A stretch of 64,000 nucleotides of DNA from Thermohalobaculum sp963721105. Lineage in GTDB: Bacteria > Pseudomonadota > Alphaproteobacteria > Rhodobacterales > Rhodobacteraceae. The stretch's first letter is position 1. Every line of letters starts with the position of its first letter. The translations under genes and the position numbers were made by a program. This document shows, one piece after another, positions 1-8,093 of this stretch. The stretch lies in NCBI GenBank assembly GCA_963721105.1, contig CAVRHY010000013.1, positions 59,591-123,590 of the forward strand, given 5' to 3'. The notes beneath the pieces were generated by a model, which was given only the letters and a program-made list of their open reading frames with translations, did not search any database and had not been told where the DNA came from.

Positions 1-1527
1 GCCGGCGCGCTGGGAGACCAGTATGGCTTTCTCGCAGGTCCCTTGCAGACAGGGCTGGCCGTTCTGCTCCTAGTGGTCGTACTGGAGGCGGCGCGGCGGG
101 CCATCGGCTGGCCGCTGCCGATCGTCGCCGCGCTGGCGCTCGCCTACGGCCTTCTGGGTCAGTACGTGCCCGGCGAGTTCGGGCACCCCGGCCTGCCCGT
201 CGAGAGCTTTCTCGGCAACCTGACCATCGCCGAGACGGGGCTCTGGGGCAGCCTGACCGGCGTCTCGGTCAGCATCGTCGCCATCTTCGTGATCTTCGGC
301 GCGGTGCTGAACGTCGGCGAGGCGGGACAGGGCTTCATGAACGTCGCCGCGGCGGCCGCGGGGCGGCTGCGCGGCGGGGCGGCCAAGGTCTCCGTCCTCT
401 CCAGCGCGCTTTTCGGGTCGATCTCGGGCTCGGCCTCCGCCAACGTTGCATCGACGGGCGCGATCACGCTGCCGGCCATGACGCGGCTCGGCTATCCGCG
501 GGCGCTGGCCGGGGCGGTCGAAGCGGTCGCGTCCTCGGGCGGGCAGATCATGCCGCCGCTGATGGGCGCCGGGGCCTTCGTCATGGTCGAGCTGACCGGC
601 ACGCCCTATACTGACATCATCGCCGCCGCCCTGCTGCCGGCGATGCTCTATTTCTTCGCGGTCTGGATCGGCATCGACGCCTTCTCGCTGCGCCACGACC
701 TCAGAGGCCTGCCCGCCGAGGCGCGGCCATCCGTGCGGGCCGTCGCGGTGACGTCCGCTTTCTTCCTGGTGCCGTTCGCCGTGCTGATGTGGGGCATGTT
801 CGGCGCCGGTTACACGCCGCAATACGCCGCCTGCCTGTCGATCCTGGCGGGGGCGCTGCTGCTGCCCCTGGGCGAGCGGCTGGACCTGGACGCGTGGCGC
901 ACGCTCGATCGGGTCGAGCAGGTCTGCATGGTCGCCGGCCGGCAGATCGCGACCATCGCCGCGATCATCCTCTGCGCCTCGATCGTCATCGGCGTGCTGG
1001 GGCTGACCGGGCTGGGCGTCAAGATCACCTCGCTGATCCTGTCGGGCTCGGGCGGGATGCTGTGGCCGGCGCTGCTGCTGACGGCGCTGGCCTGCCTGGT
1101 GCTGGGCATGGAGGTGCCGACAACGGCGGCCTACGTCATCTGCGTCTCGGTCGCGGGGCCGGCGCTGATGGAGCTCGGGGTGCCGCCGCTGCTCGCCCAC
1201 CTGTTCGTCTTCTGGTACGCGCTGCTCTCGACCATCACGCCGCCCGTCTGCGGTGCCGTCTTCATCGCCAGCGGGATGGTCGGCGAGAACTGGCTGAAGG
1301 TCGCCATGTCGGCCATGGCACTGGGAATCGGCCTCTACCTGATTCCTCTCGGCATGGTGGCGAACCCGTCGCTGATCGCGCTGGCGGCGGCGCCCGTAGC
1401 GGCGATCGTTGCGGCGCTGAAAGTCGGAGCAGGGCTGGCGGCGGTATCGTTCGGTGTGATTGCGCCCTGGAAAGTCTGGGTTCGTGCTGGAATGCTGGCA
1501 ACGGGGCTGCTGCTGCTCTTCCTCTGA
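1..1527 (+). CDS. TRAP transporter fused permease (DctQM-like), 5' end outside window
   Basis: Integral membrane permease of a tripartite ATP-independent periplasmic transporter, which uses an ion gradient to import small organic acids delivered by a periplasmic binding protein. The frame is open from base 1, so the N-terminus lies outside the window; the first in-window start codon (TTG at 43) is probably internal. Visible are many hydrophobic helices and the DctM-type stretches FGSISGSASANVAST and SSGGQIMPPLMGAGAF, which are typical of the fused permease family. No binding-protein gene is in view, so the substrate is unknown. An insertion sequence lies 130 bases downstream. Confidence 0.9.
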   Translation, partial: AGALGDQYGFLAGPLQTGLAVLLLVVVLEAARRAIGWPLPIVAALALAYGLLGQYVPGEFGHPGLPVESFLGNLTIAETGLWGSLTGVSVSIVAIFVIFGAVLNVGEAGQGFMNVAAAAAGRLRGGAAKVSVLSSALFGSISGSASANVASTGAITLPAMTRLGYPRALAGAVEAVASSGGQIMPPLMGAGAFVMVELTGTPYTDIIAAALLPAMLYFFAVWIGIDAFSLRHDLRGLPAEARPSVRAVAVTSAFFLVPFAVLMWGMFGAGYTPQYAACLSILAGALLLPLGERLDLDAWRTLDRVEQVCMVAGRQIATIAAIILCASIVIGVLGLTGLGVKITSLILSGSGGMLWPALLLTALACLVLGMEVPTTAAYVICVSVAGPALMELGVPPLLAHLFVFWYALLSTITPPVCGAVFIASGMVGENWLKVAMSAMALGIGLYLIPLGMVANPSLIALAAAPVAAIVAALKVGAGLAAVSFGVIAPWKVWVRAGMLATGLLLLFL

Positions 1528-1658
1528 GCAGCGCCGGCGTGTCTCTCCGGTGCGCGCATGGCAAAAATGCAATTTTGCCATGCGCAGGTCGTCAGATCGT
1601 GCCAACGGGTGGAATGGACCTCCAGGGTGTTGGACCGATTGACGGCCGGAGCAGACGA

Positions 1659-1672
1659 ATGCTGTTGAAAAA
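1659..1672 (+). repeat. left terminal inverted repeat of the IS1182-type element
   Basis: ATGCTGTTGAAAAA. It pairs with 3145-3158 with one mismatch. A second, partial copy (CTGTTGAAGTTG) follows at about 1677. Confidence 0.6.
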
Positions 1673-1735
1673 CATCCTGTTGAAGTTGCCATAGGGTCCT
1701 GATTCACTCGTCGGCGAGCAAGGGAGGCGTCGGCG

Positions 1736-3091
1736 ATGATGGGTCCGCGGCAGGTGGCGCAGGGCGCCCTGTTCTACGACTTCTGCATCGAGGATCATGT
1801 CCCGGACGACCACCTGCTGCGGCGGGTCGACCGGTTCGTCGACCTCTCGGAAATCCGGCAATTCCTCGCGCCGTTCTACAGCGCGACGGGGCGGCCCTCG
1901 ATCGATCCCGAATTGATGATCCGGATGCTGATCGTCGGCTACTGCTTCGGCATCCGCTCGGAGCGGCGCCTGTGCGAGGAGGTTCATCTCAACCTGGCGT
2001 ACAGGTGGTTCTGCCGCCTCGAGCTGACCGACCCGATCCCCGACCACTCGACGTTCTCGAAGAACCGGCATGGTCGCTTCCGCGACAGCGATCTGTTCCG
2101 CCATCTCTTCGAGCAGGTCCTCGCGCGCTGTATCGCAGAGGGCCTGGTGGGTGGCGACAGCTTCGGCGTCGATGCCTCGCTGATCTCGGCCGACGCCTGC
2201 CGCTTCGAGAAGGTCGACGCACAGGACTGGGGGCCCGAGAAGATCAGCCGCGCCGCGCAGGAATATCTCGACACGCTCAATGATGCGGCGTTCGGCGCGG
2301 CGACGCCGGTGAAGCCGAAGGTGCTGTCTCCCTCGGACCCGGCAGCGCGCTTCACGGCCGCCAATGGTGACCGGCCATTCTACGCCTACTCCACGAACTA
2401 TCTCGTGGACCTCGAGAATGCAGTGATCGTGGACGTCGAGACGACGGCGCCGATCCGGCAGGCCGAGGCCGGCGCCGCGATGGACATGATCACCCGCACC
2501 CGGGAGCGCTTCGGCCTCTACCCCGAGAAGCTGGTCGCCGACACGGCCTATGGCTCGGCCGAGGTGCTCAGCTGGCTGGTCGAGAGCGAAGGGATCGAGC
2601 CGCACATCCCGGTCATCGACAAGTCCCAGCGCAAGGACGGGACGTTCTCCCGCGAGGACTTCGCCTATGATCGGGAGACAGACAGCTATACCTGTCCAGC
2701 CGGGAAGGAGCTGCTCCCGAGCCGCCGTGCATTCCAGACCATCCGGCCGGAGCCGAAGGACGACGCGATCCGCTACCGCGCCAGAAAGGCCGACTGCGAG
2801 GTGTGTGCCCTGAAACAACAATGCTGCCCGAACGCGCCGGCGCGGAAGGTAACGCGGTCGATCCGCGAGGGCGCACCTGACCTCGCGAGAGAGATCACCG
2901 CAAGCGACGCCTACGTCACCTCCGCCTACGCCCGGAAAAAGGTCGAGATGCTCTTCGCCCACCTGAAACGCATCCTTGGCGTCACCCGCCTGCGCCTCAG
3001 AGGACCGAACGGCGCCCGGGACGAGTTCCTCATGGCCGCCACCGTCCAGAACCTCCGCAAGATGGCAATGCGTATCCCGGCTCCCGCCTGA
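1736..3091 (+). CDS. IS1182-family transposase
   Basis: DDE transposase of 451 residues, full length. The N-terminal DUF772-type region (near GRPSIDPELMIRMLIVGYCF) is followed by the catalytic core: the first Asp in FGVDASLIS, the second in VADTAYGS and the Glu in KKVEMLFAHLKR. A cysteine-rich segment (TCPAGKEL, CEVCALKQQCCP) lies between, as is usual in this family. No frameshift is visible, so the element could be active. A start two codons inside (ATG 1739) is also possible. Confidence 0.92.
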   Translation: MMGPRQVAQGALFYDFCIEDHVPDDHLLRRVDRFVDLSEIRQFLAPFYSATGRPSIDPELMIRMLIVGYCFGIRSERRLCEEVHLNLAYRWFCRLELTDPIPDHSTFSKNRHGRFRDSDLFRHLFEQVLARCIAEGLVGGDSFGVDASLISADACRFEKVDAQDWGPEKISRAAQEYLDTLNDAAFGAATPVKPKVLSPSDPAARFTAANGDRPFYAYSTNYLVDLENAVIVDVETTAPIRQAEAGAAMDMITRTRERFGLYPEKLVADTAYGSAEVLSWLVESEGIEPHIPVIDKSQRKDGTFSREDFAYDRETDSYTCPAGKELLPSRRAFQTIRPEPKDDAIRYRARKADCEVCALKQQCCPNAPARKVTRSIREGAPDLAREITASDAYVTSAYARKKVEMLFAHLKRILGVTRLRLRGPNGARDEFLMAATVQNLRKMAMRIPAPA

Positions 3092-3144
3092 GCCGGGCCT
3101 CAGGCTCAATTCGCGCCGCGCCGGCGCTGCGGTGCAGCAACGAC

Positions 3145-3158
3145 TTCTTCAACAGCAT
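3145..3158 (-). repeat. right terminal inverted repeat of the IS1182-type element
   Basis: On the minus strand this reads ATGCTGTTGAAGAA, matching the left end at 1659-1672 except for one base. Confidence 0.6.
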
Positions 3159-3190
3159 CGGCTCAAAGCCGACGTGGCCGACGTCCACGA

Positions 3191-4549
3191 TTATGCCGCG
3201 GCGCGACGCTCGAGCGCCGGGTATTGCACGGCCAGCGTCAGGCCGCGCATTAGCAGGAAGGTCCAGACGCCCAGCCAGACGCCGTCATTGCCGAAAGCGT
3301 CGGCCAGCCAGCCGCTGGCGGCGAAATAGACGCCGGCCGACAGGATCATGGCGTTGCGCATTGCCGGGCCTTCGGTCGCGCCCATGAAGACGCCGTCGAA
3401 CTGGTAGGCGAAGACGCCGACGACCGGCAGCAGCGCCGCCCAGAAGAAGAAGTCGTCGGCCACGGCTCGGACCTCTGGCACGTTGGTGAAGATCGCGACC
3501 AGCGGCTGGTGCAGCAGGAAGATGAAGGCCGCGAAGCCGACCGCGAGGCCAAGCGCCGCGACCGTGCTGACGATGACGGCGCGGCGCAGAAGGGCGCGGT
3601 TGCGGGCGCCGGCGGCCTGGCCGACGAGGGACTCGGCGGCGATGGCGAAGCCGTCGAGGGCGTAAACGGCGACGTGGAAGATCTGGTACAGGATGCCGTT
3701 GGCGGCGAGGATGATGTCGCCCTGCAGCGAGCCGAGCCGGGTGAACCAGGTGAACGAGCCGACCAGCAGGCTCGTGCGGATGAAGATGTCGCGGTTGAAG
3801 CGCATCAGGCGGCCAAGCTCATGCCGATCGAGAAGCCGCGACCGTTCGGGGCGCCAGCCGGGCATCAGCGCGCGGATGCGCTCGCGGGCGCGCCAGAGGC
3901 CGTAGGCCAGCCCCATATGCGCGGCGATCAGCGTGCCGAGCGCCACGCCGGCGACGTCCATGCCGAGGACCAGCACGAAGAAGAGGTTCAGCAGGACGTT
4001 CGAGACCGAGGTGACGGTCTGTACCTCGAACAGGCGGCGCGTCATCTCTTGCCCGGCGAACCAGCCGGTGACGGCGAAGGCGCCGAGTTCGGCCGGCGCG
4101 GCCCAGATGCGCACCGAGACGTAGACGCCGGCCAGCCGCTCGGCCTCTGCCGAGCCCTCGAAGATGCCCATGATCGCCGGGATCAGCAGCGCCTGAAGCG
4201 TGATCAGGACGGCCCCCAGCCCCGCCGCGATGATCAGTGCGCGGGCCAGCACGTTGATGACGCGCCGGCTCTCGCCGGCGCCCAGCGCCTGCGCGGACAG
4301 CGCGCCGGCGCCGAACTGGAGGAAGTTGAACACCGCCAGCATCAGCGTCATCGCCTGCGCGCCGAGCGTCACGGCGGCGAGATAGACCGCGTCGCCGAGG
4401 TGGCCGACGATGGCCGTGTCGATCGCGCCCTGCAGCGGCACAGTGGCGTTCGACAGCACCACAGGCAGCGCGATTGCCGAGACGCGCCAATAGGTTACGC
4501 GGCCATGCGTCAGGGCGGCGGCCTGTCCTGCGTCGGGAAGGTCGCTCAA
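3191..4549 (-). CDS. MATE family (DinF-type) efflux transporter
   Basis: Inner-membrane multidrug or metabolite exporter, 452 residues, with about 12 hydrophobic helices in two halves. The family signature is visible in the first helices (LPVVLSNATVPLQGAIDTAIVGHLG), and the second half holds the matching LAANGILYQIFHVAVYALDGFAIAAE region. No ATG lies near the expected N-terminus. The best start is TTG at 4549, whose bases overlap the TGA stop of the upstream oxygenase gene (TTGA), so the two genes are probably translated together. An IS ends 32 bases beyond the stop codon. The exported substrate cannot be inferred. Confidence 0.9.
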   Translation of the reverse strand: MSDLPDAGQAAALTHGRVTYWRVSAIALPVVLSNATVPLQGAIDTAIVGHLGDAVYLAAVTLGAQAMTLMLAVFNFLQFGAGALSAQALGAGESRRVINVLARALIIAAGLGAVLITLQALLIPAIMGIFEGSAEAERLAGVYVSVRIWAAPAELGAFAVTGWFAGQEMTRRLFEVQTVTSVSNVLLNLFFVLVLGMDVAGVALGTLIAAHMGLAYGLWRARERIRALMPGWRPERSRLLDRHELGRLMRFNRDIFIRTSLLVGSFTWFTRLGSLQGDIILAANGILYQIFHVAVYALDGFAIAAESLVGQAAGARNRALLRRAVIVSTVAALGLAVGFAAFIFLLHQPLVAIFTNVPEVRAVADDFFFWAALLPVVGVFAYQFDGVFMGATEGPAMRNAMILSAGVYFAASGWLADAFGNDGVWLGVWTFLLMRGLTLAVQYPALERRAAA

Positions 4550-5211
4550 GCGGGCGTCAGGTTGAGCGCGATCGAGATGCGCACGTCGTCGCCCGCATAG
4601 GGCCGCACGCCATGGCTGAGCCAGGACGGGAACAGCACCATCAGCCCGGCGCGCGGGCGGATCAGCTCCGAGGCTCCGGCCGACTGGCCGCCCGGCGTGG
4701 CAAAGGCCATCAGCGGCGCCAGCATGGCCGGCGCGATGCCGCGGGGGTCCTGGATTTCGAATTCGCCGCCGAGGGTGGGGTCGTCGGCGACGCCTCCGTC
4801 GCGGACGTAGTAGGTGGCCGACCAGTAGGCGCCGGGATGCGTGTGGAACTCGTTGCCCTGGCCGTGCCGGTTGACGTTGGCCCAGGCGTTCATGCGCCAT
4901 TGCCCGTTCAGGCGGCGGCCCTCGCGGTCGCCGGTGATCTGGTTGGCGAGGCCCTGGGCGGTTTTCAGCACCTGCTCGCCCTCGGGGCCGCACCATTTCG
5001 GAAAGTCGTCCGGGCTTTGCCAGCCGCCCCAGTTCGACCGGCGGACCGAGGGAATTTCCTTTTCCCGCTGGAAGATACGCGCCTCGAGCGCGGCGTTGAT
5101 CCGGGCCACGTCGGGCAGCTCGAAGAGCGCCACGGGCGTCGGGAACAGGCCGCGGAGCTGGACCTGCGGCGGCGCCCCCGCGTCTGGGCCTTGCGTGCTG
5201 GGTGCGTTCAT
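4546..5211 (-). CDS. 2OG-Fe(II) oxygenase-like protein (TIGR02466 type)
   Basis: 221-residue cytosolic protein resembling the TIGR02466 family of putative 2-oxoglutarate/iron oxygenases with a double-stranded beta-helix fold. Likely metal-site motifs are HTHPGAYWSATYYV in the middle and SHGVRPY near the C-terminus; an Arg (VRISIALN) eleven residues later could bind the oxoglutarate carboxylate. The start at ATG 5211 (MNAPSTQG) fits the family better than the longer open frame, whose extra N-terminus is proline/arginine-rich. It overlaps the start of the MATE gene by 4 bases. Substrate unknown. Confidence 0.8.
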   Translation of the reverse strand: MNAPSTQGPDAGAPPQVQLRGLFPTPVALFELPDVARINAALEARIFQREKEIPSVRRSNWGGWQSPDDFPKWCGPEGEQVLKTAQGLANQITGDREGRRLNGQWRMNAWANVNRHGQGNEFHTHPGAYWSATYYVRDGGVADDPTLGGEFEIQDPRGIAPAMLAPLMAFATPGGQSAGASELIRPRAGLMVLFPSWLSHGVRPYAGDDVRISIALNLTPA

Positions 5212-5542
5212 GGCTGGCCCGCGATTCTGCTGACGAGGCGCAGGGTAGGGGGTCGGCGGGAGGCGATCAATCGCCCCTGCGGGTGGAGCCGGCAATGGAA
5301 CCCGTGATGGATCCCGTGGTGGAACTCTGGATGGGAGCAAAGCTGACTTAGGGAATCGCTAATTGGATCCGGCGGGCGTCACGCCACCCGTTCGGGGGCA
5401 ATCGTCCCTCTGGCGAGGGACGACTCCCGCGCGCGCCGGGCTTTCGTCCCGGTGGAGGGCAATTGTCACCGAACCGTTCGGAGAGATCGCCCGCCTTGGC
5501 CGGGGTGACGGGCGATGGGGATCGCGCGTGCCGGCGAGGCGG
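5212..5542. other. 331-base region without a recognisable gene
   Basis: Lies between the complex II-type flavoprotein stop codon and the oxygenase start codon, both on the minus strand, so it should contain the oxygenase promoter. I see no convincing hexamer pair, hairpin or RNA gene. Confidence 0.4.
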
Positions 5543-7297
5543 CTACTCGGCGGCGGTGGGGGCCCCGACGGTGCCTTCGATCAGGCTCTCGCCCGGGCGG
5601 ACGATGTCGAAGCTGACGGGGACGGTCTCGAGCGTCAGGGCGGGGCCGTCCGGGCCGTCCGCCTGGCGGACGCGGGTGTAGGCGGTGGCGGCGAGGTCGC
5701 CGGTTTCCGGGAAGTCCTCGCGGAAATGGGCGCCGCGGCTGTCCTCGCGGGCCAGCGCCGCGCGGGTGATGACCTCGGATATGTCGATCAGGCTCGCGAG
5801 GTTCAGCCAGTCGTGCCAGGTCAGGTTGAAGGCGCGGTCGGTGTCAGCGAGGCCGGTGCGGTCGAGCTCGGCGCGGAAGGCGGCGAGGTCGTCGAGCGCC
5901 GCCGAGAGGCCGTCGCGGTCGCGCAGGATGCCGACCTTGTCCCACATGGCGCGGGCCAGCCGGTCGCGGAGGGCGTGCAGGTCGCCGGGGGCCTGGGCGA
6001 AGGGCACCTCGGCGCGGGCGATGCCGGCGTCGATGACGGACTCGTCGGGGTCGGAGAGGGCGCGGCCCTTGACGAACCCGGCCATGACCTCGCCGGCGAT
6101 GCCGCCGAAGACGGTCGAGTTCGCCACCCCGTTGCCGCCGAGCCGGTTGGCGCCGTGGACGCCGCCGGCGTCTTCGCCGGCGACGAAGAGGCCGGGGATG
6201 GTGGTCGTGCAGTCGGGTTCGACCTCGACGCCGCCCATCATGTAGTGCGCGGTCGGCACGACCTCGACGAGGCCGCCGGCCAGGTCGAAGCCGCAATCGG
6301 CGCAGCGCTTGACCATGCCGGGGAAGCGTTTCGACACGCTCTCGGGGCCGAGATGGGCCATCGAGATGTAGACGCCGCCCATCGGGGTCGTGCGGCCGTC
6401 GCGCATCTCGGCGTAGATGCCGCGGCTGACGACGTCGCGCGTGGCGCGCTCGCCGGCCGGGTCGTAGGCCAGCATGAAGCGCTCGCGCGCGCCGTTCAGC
6501 AGATGGCCGCCGGCGCCGCGCAGGCCCTCCTCGAGGACCGTCCCGGTCATCCTTGTGTCGGGGCCGCCGAGGAGGCCGGTGGGATGGAACTGCACCATCT
6601 CCATGTCGCGGAGCGCCAGCCCGCGGCGGAGCGCCATCGAGAGGCCGTCGCAGGACTTGTCGCCCGAGGGCGTGTGGTAGAGGTACATGGTCGGCCCGGC
6701 GCCGGTGCCCATCAGCACGGCGCGGGCGCGGACGAGGCGATAGCCGCCGGTGCGCATGTCGATCAGCAGAACGCCCGCGAGGCCCGAGCCGTCGGCGGCG
6801 GGGATCAGCTCGATGGCGCGGTGCTCCTCCAGCCGCCGGACGGGGCGGGCCATCACCTGCTCCATCAGGCGGTTGATGATCTCGATGCCGGTCAGGTCGC
6901 CCTTGTGGACGGTGCGGTCGAAGCTCTGGCCGGCGAAGGCCTTCTGGTGCAGCGAGCCGTCCGGGTTGCGGTCGAAGAAGCAGCCGACCTCGTTCTCCAG
7001 CTCGCGAATTCGCTCGACGGCCTTGGTGACCAGCGTCCAGGCGAGGTCCTGCCGGGGCAGCCACTTGCCGCCGGCGATGGTGTCCATGAAGTGCCGCTCG
7101 ATGCTGTCGCCCGCAGCGAGGGCGACGTTGTAGCCGCCCTGCACCATGCGGGTGCAGCCGCATTTGCCGATCAGGCCCTTGACCGCCATCGTGACGTCGA
7201 GGTCCGGGTCGGTTTGCAGCGCATGCAACGCGGCGAAGAGGCCGGCGCCCCCGGAGCCGAGGATCAGGATGTCGGTGTCGTGGCGGTCGATGTGCAT
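5543..7297 (-). CDS. succinate dehydrogenase/fumarate reductase-type flavoprotein subunit
   Basis: 584-residue FAD protein, the dicarboxylate-handling subunit of a complex II-like enzyme. The dinucleotide motif GSGGAG is at residues 14-19. The dicarboxylate-site motifs are all present: QFHPTG, EEGLRGAGGHLLN, PTAHYMMGG and GANRLGGNG. However, the position that normally carries the covalent-FAD histidine (SHTxxxQGG in SdhA/FrdA) reads GCTRMVQGG, with Cys48 in place of His, so FAD is probably held non-covalently. In classic complex II, loss of that bond mainly harms succinate oxidation, so fumarate reduction is the more natural guess. L-aspartate oxidase is less likely given the adjacent iron-sulfur and membrane subunits. 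The start overlaps the upstream stop by one base (TGATG). Confidence 0.88.
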   Translation of the reverse strand: MHIDRHDTDILILGSGGAGLFAALHALQTDPDLDVTMAVKGLIGKCGCTRMVQGGYNVALAAGDSIERHFMDTIAGGKWLPRQDLAWTLVTKAVERIRELENEVGCFFDRNPDGSLHQKAFAGQSFDRTVHKGDLTGIEIINRLMEQVMARPVRRLEEHRAIELIPAADGSGLAGVLLIDMRTGGYRLVRARAVLMGTGAGPTMYLYHTPSGDKSCDGLSMALRRGLALRDMEMVQFHPTGLLGGPDTRMTGTVLEEGLRGAGGHLLNGARERFMLAYDPAGERATRDVVSRGIYAEMRDGRTTPMGGVYISMAHLGPESVSKRFPGMVKRCADCGFDLAGGLVEVVPTAHYMMGGVEVEPDCTTTIPGLFVAGEDAGGVHGANRLGGNGVANSTVFGGIAGEVMAGFVKGRALSDPDESVIDAGIARAEVPFAQAPGDLHALRDRLARAMWDKVGILRDRDGLSAALDDLAAFRAELDRTGLADTDRAFNLTWHDWLNLASLIDISEVITRAALAREDSRGAHFREDFPETGDLAATAYTRVRQADGPDGPALTLETVPVSFDIVRPGESLIEGTVGAPTAAE

Positions 7298-7654
7298 CAG
7301 GTCAGCGAGCCGATGAGGAAGGCGGTGCCGGCGATCAGCGAGAGCGCGAGCGACGGGATGATCCAGCTGCGCCGGGCCGGGTCGCGGTCGGTCCAGGGGC
7401 CGAGCTCGATGGCCAGCAGGCGGAGGCCGAACAGCAGGTGCAGCGCGAGCGCGGCGACGAGGCCCCATTCGGCGATCCGCGCCAGCGGCGTCTCGGTCCA
7501 GGCCAGGAAACCGTCGAAGCGGGCGGCGTCGAGCGAGGTGGCGAGCGCCAGGAAGTGGAGCGGCAGGAAGGCGGCGAGCGCCAGGCCCGGAGAGGCGGTG
7601 GCCGAGGAAGGCCCAGTAGCTGGGGTGGTTGCGGTGCGGGGCTGTGGGCGTCAT
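7297..7654 (-). pseudogene. second complex II membrane anchor subunit (sdhD-like), frameshifted
   Basis: The reading begins at ATG 7654 (overlapping the upstream stop as ATGA) with MTPTAPHRNHPSYWAFLGHRL. After the codons for LSG the frame must advance by one base near 7586-7590 (a CCCGG run). It then continues as a clean membrane protein with about three helices, through LAAFLPLHFLALATSL and SWIIPSLALSLIAGTAFLIG, to a TGA that overlaps the flavoprotein start. The length is 118 codons plus one extra base. The corrected protein is a plausible quinone/heme anchor. One surplus G is either a sequencing error or a real lesion that would uncouple the enzyme from the membrane. Confidence 0.7.
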
Positions 7655-7977
7655 GCCGTGACGATCCAGACGGCGCGGAGCCCGAGCGCCAGCAGGGCGA
7701 GGCCGAAGGTGATGGCGAGCGCGTCGGCGGCGCGGCGCGGCAGGGGCGTCCACTCGGACAGGACGGTGCGCAGTCCGATCGGCGCGTGGACTGCGACGGC
7801 GAGGACGAAGGCGCCGTAGAACAGCGCCCAGCCGGTCGAGCCCTGCGTGCGGCCGAGGATTTCCGCCGCCGAGAGGCCGCCCCGGATGGCGTAGAGGATG
7901 ACGCCGAGATGCGTCAGCACCAGCGGCGCCAGCACCATCGCCGAGAGGCGCTGGGCGAGGAACAGCCGGCGGTCCAT
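7651..7977 (-). CDS. complex II membrane anchor subunit (sdhC-like)
   Basis: 108-residue inner-membrane protein with three hydrophobic helices. Candidate heme or quinone ligands are His23 in VLTHLGVILY and the His in AVHAPIGLRTVLSEW, which resembles the HxxxGLRxxxxD signature of these anchors. It begins MDRRLFLAQRLSAMVLAP at ATG 7977. Its stop overlaps the start of the sdhD-like gene (ATGA), and its start overlaps the stop of a 38-codon bridging frame. It should anchor the flavoprotein and iron-sulfur subunits and pass electrons to or from quinones. Confidence 0.85.
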   Translation of the reverse strand: MDRRLFLAQRLSAMVLAPLVLTHLGVILYAIRGGLSAAEILGRTQGSTGWALFYGAFVLAVAVHAPIGLRTVLSEWTPLPRRAADALAITFGLALLALGLRAVWIVTA

Positions 7978-8093
7978 CAGGCGGCCTCCCGCGTGCGGTG
8001 CGCGGGAGCGCGGCCGCCGGGGCTGAGAACGCGGCTGGGAACGGGGCCGAGAGCGGGGCCGAGAGTGCGGGCGAGCGACGGGCGGCGGTGCAT
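7977..8093 (-). other. 38-codon bridging frame between the iron-sulfur and anchor genes
   Basis: A short frame starts at an ATG overlapping the iron-sulfur subunit's stop (TGATG at 8091-8095) and ends at a TGA overlapping the next gene's ATG (7975-7979). Its predicted peptide is Arg/Pro-rich and resembles no known protein. Its last codons (HRTREAA-stop) resemble the tail of the iron-sulfur subunit (KRTQDAA-stop), and the DNA at 7975-8005 resembles 8091-8121, so this is probably a local duplication of the gene end. It could carry ribosomes across the gap rather than encode a useful peptide. Confidence 0.4.

Larger units (their letters stand above)
1659..3158 (+). mobile_element. IS1182-family insertion sequence, apparently complete
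   Basis: A transposase gene is framed by matching inverted ends: ATGCTGTTGAAAAA at 1659-1672 and the complement of ATGCTGTTGAAGAA at 3145-3158 (13 of 14 bases match). The element is about 1.5 kb, a normal size for the family. It sits between the 3' ends of the TRAP permease and the MATE gene and ends 32 bases short of the MATE stop codon, so neither gene is cut. I see no clear target duplication; the true ends may extend a few bases further. Confidence 0.75.

Noticed and set aside
5543..7297. L-aspartate oxidase (nadB) as the name for the flavoprotein
   Set aside because: It shares the non-histidine FAD site, but the adjacent iron-sulfur and membrane anchor genes indicate a complex II-type enzyme.
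5363..7819. 818-codon open frame on the plus strand
   Set aside because: It is antisense to the complex II-type flavoprotein and the sdhD-like gene; its product is a Val/Gly/Ala/Asp string without domains, an effect of high GC content.
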